Positions 54,901-61,417 of a stretch of 64,000 nt of DNA are shown in pieces. A program made the translations under genes and the position numbers. The notes under the pieces are model-generated. The model was not told the DNA's origin. It saw only the letters and a program-made list of their open reading frames with translations, and made no database searches. The number at the start of each line of letters is the position of its first letter. The first letter of the stretch is position 1. This stretch comes from Deltaproteobacteria bacterium (GTDB lineage Bacteria; Desulfobacterota; Desulfobacteria; Desulfobacterales; B30-G6). The stretch lies in contig JAJDNW010000024.1 of assembly GCA_022340465.1 (NCBI GenBank), positions 1-64,000 on the forward strand, read 5' to 3'.

Positions 54901-55450
54901 AGGTGGGAATGGTACTTCCCTGCACGATCTGCGCAAGGGCTCTTTCGCCGGCCAGAATTTCCTTGCGGTTGATCAGCGTGTAGGTGTCCTTGCGCCTGGA
55001 GGTTTCGACGATGAAGGTGTAGAATTCGTCGAAGAGCGCTTCTATTTTTGAAAAGTCATCCCTGTGCTGTTGCAGTTTTTCGAAAATGTCCCGCTTTTTA
55101 TTCTTGACGTGCAGGCGGTCGAGCAGTGCGCGGGCCTCGAAAAAGTCAATGAATTGGACACTGGCCGGTTTGCTGCGTTTTATTTCCTCGCCAACGGCAA
55201 TGTCTTTGGTCAGTTCGACGATCAGGCGAAGGCCTTCCAACCGGTACAGCTCCTTGTAGTCGCTGGTGGTGAAAATGCCGTTTTTCTTTGCATAGAGCCG
55301 TCCCACGGCATATGGATTGGGGTCGGCGACGCCAAGTACCTGGGTTCCATTGCCGCCATTTTCGCTGTCGAAAAGTGCTTCTAAAAGGGCCTTGCAGAAT
55401 CTTCCCCCGCCGACAATGGCGATATTGATATTTTTCAAGATGGAAGTCAT
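51971..55450 (-). CDS. multi-PAS/GAF sensor histidine kinase with N-terminal Rossmann domain
   Basis: 1159 residues from ATG 55450 (AAGGGCAAC upstream). Order: a Rossmann-like domain (NINIAIVGGGRFCKALLEAL, about 5-110), rare in kinases and perhaps binding NAD(P) or a CoA-type ligand; a coiled coil; three near-identical PAS modules (each with QGSTIPTFVI and W[NK][RK][AS]); a GAF domain; a fourth PAS; then DHp with MAHGIKNILNG, N-box NLVGNAIDAC, DNGCGMDEEV and GTGLGLLVTH. There is no transmembrane segment, so it senses a cytoplasmic signal. It starts 10 bases after the antiporter gene and precedes the response regulator, suggesting that it controls ion or stress responses. Confidence 0.92.
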   Translation of the reverse strand: MTSILKNINIAIVGGGRFCKALLEALFDSENGGNGTQVLGVADPNPYAVGRLYAKKNGIFTTSDYKELYRLEGLRLIVELTKDIAVGEEIKRSKPASVQFIDFFEARALLDRLHVKNKKRDIFEKLQQHRDDFSKIEALFDEFYTFIVETSRRKDTYTLINRKEILAGERALAQIVQGSTIPTFVINKSHTVTHWNRACEKLTGYPATEIIGTRQHWKPFRPEKRPIMADLILDGVSEEEVWRYYGAKWNRSELIQGAFEAEEYFDHLGENGKWLFFTAAPIKNAEGLVIGAIETLWDKTAEKRAQEERERHNIELKEKARELAASHEIMAQIIQGSTIPTFVIDKTHTIIHWNKALENLTGCRGEEMVGTNKQWMPFWDSERPAMADVILDQTDEREIKNLYGSKWRKSALIDGAYEAEIFFPHLGENGRWCFFTAAPIRSPEGEIIGAIETLWDKSEEKNAQFELDRHNRELSQQTKALLASKEAMAQIIQGSTIPTFVIDRDHKVTHWNRACEKLTGFSAEEMVGTRKQWKPFRLQERPVMADLVLDGVNEEEVWRYYSTRWKKSDLIRGAYEAEEFFEHMGDEGKWLFFTAAPLTDPDGTVVGAIETLWDKTEEKHAEQEQARHTQELATLCSIYSTLSAPLDLQGRIEEALKEITNIFAFDVICVFSLEADGTYQLKYSFGSPDAVCSIDDLENGESGISCISQVGRSGKLALFENLDDQTDAEIEHLKAAGLNSLVYIPLVGKENKAIGVIRAGSRNSSQFHTGEKQILELTGNRIGVAMENATLQEEIKRRANFQAKLIHSSNNGIVATDADWNIVMYNPEAQRLFGFAADDVVGAMDARDLLPEAFITSIQEKVENRRLAELTTWKEALIQSKKGEMIPVNFSCAPLFEKGRMMGSVAFFQDIREIKNLQRELLNAERLAAVGQTVAGMAHGIKNILNGFKGGRYLVDIGIDKNNVDKLKNGWDMIKRNIDQTSELVMDLLSYSKEREPEYKPCNPSEIADDVCELVRGNAQDYEIEIVKNFSDQIGEVILDPTTVHRALLNLVGNAIDACIFDDSIDKKHTVHVRTRLEERFVVLEVEDNGCGMDEEVKEKLFSSFFSTKGAKGTGLGLLVTHKLIEENQGEIDVRSTVGEGTTFTIRLPFLVDEKATNR

Positions 55451-55460
55451 GTTGCCCTTT

Positions 55461-56996
55461 TTACCATAAAAAGAAAACAAGTGTTACCAATATAAAAGAG
55501 GGTATCAGAAAAACCAATGAATATTTCAGGATGTAGCCGAAAAAGCTGGGCATGGGGGTGCCGGCTTCTTCCGCGATGGATCGAACCATGAAGTTGGGTG
55601 CATTGCCGATGTAGCTGCAGGCACCGAAGAAAACGGACCCGGCTGAAATTGCCTGTAGATATATGGCCTTATCGGTCATAAGCAGGGGCACGGCCTGGGC
55701 TTCGGTCAATTCCGAGTAGAAGCTTCCCAGGGCGGTATTGAAAAAGGTAAGGTATGTGGGCGCATTGTCCAGGAAGCTGGAAAGCGCACCGGTTACCCAG
55801 AAATAGTGCCAGGGCTTTTCAACCGCACCGATCAGAAACCCGAGGGCGCCGTGGGAGCCCGCCTTGAGAATCAGCAGGCAGGGTATCATGGTGATGAAAA
55901 TGCCGATGAAAAGGTAGGCGACTTCAACAATGGGAAACCAGGTAAAGTCGTTGTCGTCGCGGAGCCGGGAGGGGGTGGCCAAGAGCGAAGCGATTCCCAG
56001 AAAAACCAGCAGGCCGTCTCGAACCCAATCCTGAATCGCCCTGTGGATTCCCAGGGTGGAGATTTCCCCCCAGTCCACCATACCGCTCATGAGTACGGAT
56101 CCGACAACGCCTGCCAGCAGGATGAAGTTGTATACCCCTTCCAGTTTGAGCGGTTGCTTTTCCCCCGTTTCATCGGGATGAGGAGCGCCTTCTTTGCGGT
56201 AGAAATAGGTGTCGAGCAGGAAATAGATTATCAGTAACAGTACCGTCACCAGCAGCATGTGGGGCAGGATTTTGAAGGTCCAGAAAAAGGTAACGCCATG
56301 GAGGAAGCCCAGAAATAGCGGGGGATCCCCCAAGGGTGTCAGCGATCCACCGATGTTTGCTATCAGAAAAATGAAAAAAACCACCATGAAGGTACGGCTT
56401 TTGCGGTAGCTGTTGGCCCTTAAGAACGGGCGAATCATCAGCATGGCGGCCCCGGTGGTGCCCATCCAGGAAGCCAGCAGCGTTCCCAAGAGGAGCATGG
56501 CCGTGTTGACGACCGGCTTTCCGCGTAGTGTGCCTTTCAGAAGAATTCCGCCCGAAACCGTGTAGAGGGACCACAGCAGTATGATAAAGGGAACGTAATC
56601 GGCGAGGACAATGTGCAGAATTTCATAAGCCGCCCCGCCCCTGAAGGCGATCAGAAAGGGGATGCCCATGGAAGCCGCCCAGAATGCGGATATCTTGCCG
56701 AAATGATGATGCCAGAAATTGGGCAGAAGCAGAGGCATCAGGGCGATGGAGAGCAGCATGCAGGCGAAGGGGATACAGCTCCACAAGGGAAGGCGTTCCC
56801 CCAGGTTGGCATGCCCTTCTTTTTCGTGGCCGCTACCGGAGGGCGTGAGTCCGGCAGGGTCCTGGCTGTGCGTATCTGTTGATGCTTCCGACGAGTGCCC
56901 TTGCGCGTGGGAGCGTGTTGCTGAACCGAGAACCAGAAATGAGATCAGGGATAAACAGATGGTTGCAAACGCCGCACACCGTATCAGAGGTCTCAT
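55461..56996 (-). CDS. NhaD-type Na+/H+ antiporter family protein
   Basis: 511 residues from ATG 56996 (AAGGAAAC upstream). There is an N-terminal signal-like helix and a His-rich periplasmic segment, then about 11-12 helices. NTAMLLLGTLLASWMGTTGA, IANIGGSLTPLGDPPLFLGF and SSFLDNAPTYLTFFN are typical of the NhaD/citrate-transporter ion-transport superfamily. It probably exchanges Na+ for H+. It is divergent from the F0 operon whose c-subunit carries a sodium-type site, and is followed by the large histidine kinase. Confidence 0.87.
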   Translation of the reverse strand: MRPLIRCAAFATICLSLISFLVLGSATRSHAQGHSSEASTDTHSQDPAGLTPSGSGHEKEGHANLGERLPLWSCIPFACMLLSIALMPLLLPNFWHHHFGKISAFWAASMGIPFLIAFRGGAAYEILHIVLADYVPFIILLWSLYTVSGGILLKGTLRGKPVVNTAMLLLGTLLASWMGTTGAAMLMIRPFLRANSYRKSRTFMVVFFIFLIANIGGSLTPLGDPPLFLGFLHGVTFFWTFKILPHMLLVTVLLLIIYFLLDTYFYRKEGAPHPDETGEKQPLKLEGVYNFILLAGVVGSVLMSGMVDWGEISTLGIHRAIQDWVRDGLLVFLGIASLLATPSRLRDDNDFTWFPIVEVAYLFIGIFITMIPCLLILKAGSHGALGFLIGAVEKPWHYFWVTGALSSFLDNAPTYLTFFNTALGSFYSELTEAQAVPLLMTDKAIYLQAISAGSVFFGACSYIGNAPNFMVRSIAEEAGTPMPSFFGYILKYSLVFLIPSFILVTLVFFLW

Positions 56997-57317
56997 GAGC
57001 GAGTTTCCTTTTACCTGCGCTATTAATGGGAAATACACCTCCAAAAAAGCATATTCGCTTTGAAGTTTCAATAATTATATGAATATTGGTCATTAAAAGA
57101 TTTGTTATTAATTTATGAACATACGTTGCGACCGCTGTTTTTGATTGCAGGGGGTCTTCGCAAACCGGGCGTTGCGGGTGATTTCGCGTGTCGGTCCTGG
57201 CCGCGGGAAAATTTACTGGCATCACCGAATTAACCGTTGCAATATTCTTCTGATGTGTTATCAGGGAAAACTGTTCAAAATCCGGTAAAGCTAATATCGT
57301 AAATCCGGCAAGATCTC

Positions 57318-57551
57318 ATGTTCTTCAACTATAAAAAGAACAGGGTATGGGCCGAAAACCTGTCCATCGTCATGCAGATCGGGCTGACCATGGCAGGGTG
57401 TATCTGTTTTTGCTTTTTTATCGGTCTCTATCTCGATCGCTGGCTGGGCACCCGGGGTATCCTGACGGTTGTGTTCATTTTGCTCGGAGTGGCGGGGGGC
57501 GCCAATGTCGTCTACCGGCAAATTATACATGTTACGAAAGACAGGGAATAG
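57318..57551 (+). CDS. atpZ: AtpZ-like F0 accessory protein
   Basis: 77 residues with two membrane helices (IVMQIGLTMAGCICFCFFIG and GILTVVFILLGVAGGANVVY) and a short charged start, the AtpZ/AtpI-like pattern at the head of atp operons. AtpZ is thought to help with AtpI in c-ring assembly or ion supply. Its stop abuts the next start with no gap. The ribosome site is weak. The 246 bases before it include a candidate TTGCAA/TATCAG promoter that I would not press. Confidence 0.82.
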   Translation: MFFNYKKNRVWAENLSIVMQIGLTMAGCICFCFFIGLYLDRWLGTRGILTVVFILLGVAGGANVVYRQIIHVTKDRE

Positions 57552-57947
57552 ATGACGGCGGGAATCAGAAATACCCAGAAACGTTATGGGACGGTATCCA
57601 TGATGGCGGCCGTCTTCGTGGGAATGGTCTTTATCGTTTTGGGCTATAAGCCGTTGGCCAAGGGCGTGGTCCTGGGGGGCCTATTCAGTGTGCTGAATTT
57701 CGTTCTGATCGGGGAAATTCTCCCCATCATCGTCGGAAACTCCAGGAAACGGGCCTCTTTCGTCTCCCTGGGTTCCATCCTATTGCGCTATCTGCTTATG
57801 GCCGTGCCGCTGTTTGTGGCACTGAAGCTGGAATGGATCGACTTCACCGCCACCGCCGTAGGGCTGTTCATGGTGCAGTTCATGATTTTGGGAGATCACT
57901 TGTTATCACGCTTTTTCCCGACGGGCATCAAACAAACACAGGATTAA
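57552..57947 (+). CDS. atpI: ATP synthase subunit I (AtpI)
   Basis: 131 residues with four membrane helices (MMAAVFVGMVFIVLGYKPLA, GGLFSVLNFVLIGEI and others). AtpI is an F0 assembly factor for the c-ring, notably in sodium-type enzymes. It begins directly after the atpZ stop and lies 12 bases before the subunit a gene. Confidence 0.83.
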   Translation: MTAGIRNTQKRYGTVSMMAAVFVGMVFIVLGYKPLAKGVVLGGLFSVLNFVLIGEILPIIVGNSRKRASFVSLGSILLRYLLMAVPLFVALKLEWIDFTATAVGLFMVQFMILGDHLLSRFFPTGIKQTQD

Positions 57948-57959
57948 ACGTCAAGGACC

Positions 57960-58634
57960 ATGGGTGAATTAGGCTTAATACATCAACTGATCATTCCCTT
58001 TCTGGGGCATAACATCACCATCAACCTGGAAGTCGTGGCGATGACCTGGATCGTTTTCGCTTTTCTGGTGGTGGTGGGGATCTTGTCCACCCGTAAAAGA
58101 AGCATTTTCCCCCGATCGATGCAGATGTTCGGTGAATTGTTCGTCAATCAGTTTTACGGTCTCACCGAAGATGCCCTGGACAAGGAAATGGCCAAAAAAT
58201 ACGGCCCCCTCATCTGCGCGCTTTTCATGTTTCTTGTACTGGCCAACTGGCTGGGTATCATCCCACATCTGGAAGAACCCACCAAGGATCTCAACACCCC
58301 ACTAAGCCTCGGGCTGATGGGGTTTGTCATCGCCCACTATGCCGGTATCAAGACAAAAGGATTTAAAGCCTATGTAAAGGAATACATGGAGCCGATGTTT
58401 TTCATGGCACCCTTGAACATTATCGGGGAGCTTGCCAAGATTGTGTCCATTTCATTTCGGCTTTTCGGCAATATCATGGGCGGCTCCATCATCATACTGG
58501 TGGTTTCCCATCTGACCTACAGCATCGTCCTGCCACCCTTGCTGAACGCTTTTTTCGGTCTCTTTGTGGGCACCATACAGGCTTTCGTGTTCACCATGCT
58601 TACCGTGGTCTATATATCGGTTCAGGTCAAATAA
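57960..58634 (+). CDS. atpB: F-type ATP synthase subunit a
   Basis: 224 residues. Six helices; the essential arginine sits in SISFRLFGNIMGGS (Arg 167). GELAKIVSISFRLFGN is the diagnostic subunit-a block. It forms the ion half-channels against the c-ring. A short form of the family, as is common in Desulfobacterota. It is followed three bases later by the four-hairpin c gene, so translation is coupled. Confidence 0.93.
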   Translation: MGELGLIHQLIIPFLGHNITINLEVVAMTWIVFAFLVVVGILSTRKRSIFPRSMQMFGELFVNQFYGLTEDALDKEMAKKYGPLICALFMFLVLANWLGIIPHLEEPTKDLNTPLSLGLMGFVIAHYAGIKTKGFKAYVKEYMEPMFFMAPLNIIGELAKIVSISFRLFGNIMGGSIIILVVSHLTYSIVLPPLLNAFFGLFVGTIQAFVFTMLTVVYISVQVK

Positions 58635-58637
58635 GCT

Positions 58638-59612
58638 ATGGAATTTGAAACTCAACTTATCATAAAAGCGGCCGCATTTACGGGTGCGGGGATTGCCATG
58701 GGACTGGGGGCCATCGGGGCCGCCATCGGCGAAGGCTATACGGCTGCCATGGCCAATGACGCCGTCTCCAGAAATCCGGAACTGTCCGGCGAAATTTTCA
58801 AAAACATGCTGGTCGGTCAAGCGGTTGCAGAGTCGGCCTCTATTTTCGCACTGGTGATTGCCATTTTGATGCTGTTTCTGGGTGTACCCCTGGACAACCT
58901 CTTGGAAGGCGCATCCATGTTCGGCGCGGGCCTCTGTATGGGTTTCGGTGCGGTTGGCTCCGGTGTCGGGTCTGGATTCCCGGGCGGACAGGCCTGTGTC
59001 GGCATTGCCAGGCAGCCGGCCGTCACATCGCGTCTGACCACCAACATGCTTATCGGGTCGGCCGTCTGCCAAACACCGGCAATTTTTTCAATGGTGGTAG
59101 CCCTGATGCTGATTTTCATGAACTTTGGCCAGCTGCCGTTGGCCCCGACCTGGGCCGCGCTGATCGGTGCAGGATTAAGCACCGGACTGGCGGCTATCGG
59201 GTCAGGATATGGCGGCGGTCTGGCTGCAGGATCAAGCTGCGAGGGTATTGCTAGGCAGCCGGAGTCGGTCGGTAATGTAACCACCGTTATGCTGGTAGGG
59301 CAGGCGGTTGCTCAGACACCGTCCATTTTTGGGTTGCTGGTCAGCTTTATCCTGCTGTTTAAAAAGTTTCCTGAATCTTCCACACTGCAGGCCGCAATGG
59401 CATTGCTGGGCGCCGGTCTGTGTATGGGATTGGGCGGCATCGGACCGGGTGTCGGCAACGGTATGGCGGCTGAGGGTGCCGTTCGATGGGTGGCCAGAAA
59501 AGTCAACAGGTCCGGTGAACTGATGCGGATCATGCTGGTGGGACAGGCGGTTTCTCAATCTACGGCTATATATGCCATGGTGATTGCGTTGGTCCTTATT
59601 TTTGTAGTTTGA
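58638..59612 (+). CDS. atpE: ATP synthase c-subunit of four fused hairpins (one with carboxylate)
   Basis: 324 residues, about four times a normal c-subunit: four repeats near 1-81, 90-160, 170-241 and 250-324, giving eight membrane helices. Each repeat has the glycine-rich first helix (GAG..MG.GAIG) and a second helix with GQAV or its variant. The ion-binding carboxylate is present only in repeat 1 (GQAVAES, Glu 65, plus Glu 32 in GEG). The equivalent positions are Gln 145 (SAVCQTP), Gln 226 (GQAVAQTP) and Gln 307 (GQAVSQST), with Ser, Gly and Asn in the first helices. It is therefore a multi-hairpin rotor subunit with one ion site, formally like A. woodii c1 or V-type c but twice as long. 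The gene is a clean reading frame with no frameshift. Confidence 0.93.
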   Translation: MEFETQLIIKAAAFTGAGIAMGLGAIGAAIGEGYTAAMANDAVSRNPELSGEIFKNMLVGQAVAESASIFALVIAILMLFLGVPLDNLLEGASMFGAGLCMGFGAVGSGVGSGFPGGQACVGIARQPAVTSRLTTNMLIGSAVCQTPAIFSMVVALMLIFMNFGQLPLAPTWAALIGAGLSTGLAAIGSGYGGGLAAGSSCEGIARQPESVGNVTTVMLVGQAVAQTPSIFGLLVSFILLFKKFPESSTLQAAMALLGAGLCMGLGGIGPGVGNGMAAEGAVRWVARKVNRSGELMRIMLVGQAVSQSTAIYAMVIALVLIFVV

Positions 59613-59726
59613 CAAATGGCGGTGAAAAATGCCCAATTTCGACGTTACGCGAATTTCGTTGCTATTTAAACGTACAAAACTGTACGCCTCATAACACAAA
59701 ATTCGCGGTGCCTTGAACTTGAACAT

Positions 59727-59756
59727 TTTACACCACCATGAACACAGAATTATAAT
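59727..59756 (+). promoter_or_regulatory. internal promoter for the single-hairpin atpE
   Basis: TTTACA (59727-59732), 18 bases, TATAAT (59751-59756). It lies within the 214-base spacer between the two c genes and would let the normal c be made separately from the fused one. Confidence 0.5.
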
Positions 59757-59772
59757 ATTAACTCATTAACCA

Positions 59773-59813
59773 GCGGCGAAGCCGCGTAAAATAAATTCGC
59801 TTCCAGCGAATTT
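59773..59813 (+). promoter_or_regulatory. two stem-loops in the leader of the single-hairpin atpE
   Basis: GCGGC-GAA-GCCGC (59773-59785) and AAATTCGCT-TCC-AGCGAATTT (59793-59813), the second with nine perfect pairs directly before the GGAGGTG ribosome site at 59816. They may set translation or mRNA stability of the c gene relative to its neighbours. A third hairpin, GTAC-AAAACT-GTAC, lies further upstream. Confidence 0.55.
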
Positions 59814-59826
59814 ATGGAGGTGAAAA

Positions 59827-60075
59827 ATGGCTATTGAAGGCATTGATATTGTAAAAGCGGCAGCTTTTCTCGGAGCTGGAATTTCCATGGGTTTAGGCGC
59901 TATTGGACCCGGTGTGGGCGAAGGCATGGTTGCAGCCAAAGCATGTGAAGCGATCGGTAAAAACCCAAGGGAGGCCGGTCTTTTAACCCGAACCATGCTC
60001 GTTGGCCAGGCGGTTTCGGAATCCACCGGCATCTATTCACTGGTTATCGCGTTGCTGCTACTCTTCGTGGTCTAA
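59827..60075 (+). CDS. atpE: F-type ATP synthase c-subunit with sodium-type two-carboxylate site
   Basis: 82 residues, a normal two-helix c-subunit with a strong GGAGGTG site. Helix 1 has IGPGVGEG (Glu 32), helix 2 GQAVSESTGIYSLVIAL (Glu 65, Ser 66, Thr 67, Tyr 70). This matches the sodium-binding motif of Ilyobacter/Fusobacterium c-subunits; Glu at 32 together with Glu 65 is the two-carboxylate form described for Fusobacterium nucleatum. Na+ coupling is therefore likely, but not proven by sequence alone. It has its own promoter and structured leader. Confidence 0.95.
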   Translation: MAIEGIDIVKAAAFLGAGISMGLGAIGPGVGEGMVAAKACEAIGKNPREAGLLTRTMLVGQAVSESTGIYSLVIALLLLFVV

Positions 60076-60130
60076 CGGCAATGGGCAGATCTTGTATTCA
60101 ACGCCCTGAAACAACGGTGGAAAACAAGCT

Positions 60131-60586
60131 ATGCAGATTATCAGCAATGTTGCCCTGATCAGCATTAATGAAACCCTGGTGGTTCAGCTGATCTCCTTCT
60201 TGATATTCCTCTTTGTCATCAATCGGGTCATGTTTCGCCCGTTGCGCGAATCGATGCAGGAACGGGAGCATTACATAGAGGGGATCCAGCTGGAGATTCG
60301 GGATGCGGAAAGGAAGCTGCAGAAAATCATGTTGGAAACCAGGGAGGAAGATGCCGCCGTACGCCGGGCGGGGCAGCAGGTGGCCGCCGAATTGGAAAAG
60401 CAGGCTTCCACGGAAGCGTCGGACATTATTGAGGGCGTCAGACAGCAGATCCTAGAGATGGGCGAGAAAAATCGAAAGGAGATCGATGCCCGCGTCGCCG
60501 AGGCGCGCAAAACGATCGCCGAGGAGGCGGACAAGTTGTCGTTGAGTATCATGGAAAAGGTTCTCGAGAGGAGACTGGCATCATGA
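60131..60586 (+). CDS. atpF: ATP synthase subunit b' (AtpF-type)
   Basis: 151 residues: one N-terminal helix (LVVQLISFLIFLFVINRVMF) and then a long charged coiled coil (RESMQEREHYIEGIQLEIRD and on to the end), the peripheral stalk. The last four bases overlap the start of the next b-type gene. With that gene it makes a b/b' heterodimer, as in alphaproteobacteria and other Desulfobacterota. Confidence 0.9.
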   Translation: MQIISNVALISINETLVVQLISFLIFLFVINRVMFRPLRESMQEREHYIEGIQLEIRDAERKLQKIMLETREEDAAVRRAGQQVAAELEKQASTEASDIIEGVRQQILEMGEKNRKEIDARVAEARKTIAEEADKLSLSIMEKVLERRLAS

Positions 60587-61188
60587 AGGCTCGAAGCCGT
60601 AGCCGCATATTCGCGTTGCTGTCGCGGTTGCTGCCGCTTGTATTACTGGCAACGGCCGCCATGTTCATGATTGTGCACGGGGCCATGGCCGCGGAAGATG
60701 CCGCTGACTGGCGCCCTGCCTATGATCTTATCCTGCGCTATATCAATTTTGCCATCCTGATGTTTCTCATTTTCAAGTACGCTAGAAAGCCTTTGGTCAA
60801 CTTTTTCAAGGAAAAAAGCGAGGATGTAAAAAAAGAGATCCAAGATGTGGAAAGGGAAAAGAAGGAGATCCTGGCAAAAGTCGAGGATCTTCTGAAGGCC
60901 CGCGACCACAGCAAGGAAAGACTCGAGAAACTGAAGGAGCGCATCATATCCCAGGGCAGAGCCAGCAAACAGCGCATCATCGACAGTGCCCAAGAGGAAG
61001 GCACCATTTTATTGGAAAGCGCGAAGCGGAAACTCCATAGCCAGCTGCTGTCGGCCCACGCGGACATCCGAGCGGAGATGATCGACCTAGCCATCGACAT
61101 GGCCACCCGGAAACTGCCCGACCACATAGACGACCGGGACAACCAGATGATTTTAGAACACTACATGAAAAGCACCGATAGCCTCTGA
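60583..61188 (+). CDS. atpF: ATP synthase subunit b
   Basis: 201 residues: an N-terminal hydrophobic segment resembling a signal sequence (LPLVLLATAAMFMIVHGAMA, then AED), a second helix (LRYINFAILMFLIFKYARKP), and a coiled coil with KEKSEDVKKEIQDVEREKKE. This two-helix b with a cleavable-looking leader is known from deltaproteobacterial atp clusters. It overlaps the b' gene by four bases. No atpH or other F1 gene follows, so the remaining subunits are encoded elsewhere. Confidence 0.9.
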   Translation: MKARSRSRIFALLSRLLPLVLLATAAMFMIVHGAMAAEDAADWRPAYDLILRYINFAILMFLIFKYARKPLVNFFKEKSEDVKKEIQDVEREKKEILAKVEDLLKARDHSKERLEKLKERIISQGRASKQRIIDSAQEEGTILLESAKRKLHSQLLSAHADIRAEMIDLAIDMATRKLPDHIDDRDNQMILEHYMKSTDSL

Positions 61189-61274
61189 CGCATCACGCAG
61201 GCCACCGTCCAGCCATGCACCTCCCGCGCCCCCGGCCTCCTTGCGGCGGTTCTTCCAACTTCCGACAAATTGTC

Positions 61275-61303
61275 TTGACCATCTCATTGTTCTTCATTAT
61301 AAA
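61275..61303 (+). promoter_or_regulatory. promoter of the second ABC importer
   Basis: TTGACC (61275-61280), 17 bases, TATAAA (61298-61303), about 115 bases before the binding-protein start. This shows that the importer is transcribed independently of the atp genes; the remainder of the 229-base spacer holds no gene. Confidence 0.55.
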
Positions 61304-61417
61304 TTGTACGACAGCCTCAATGCGATGCCCGTTGTGCACCGCATCCAGCCGCTCAAACCCAACCTGAAAAGGATCTTCAGGGTTGATGCAAACCAATTAC
61401 AATGAAGGGGGGTAAGA

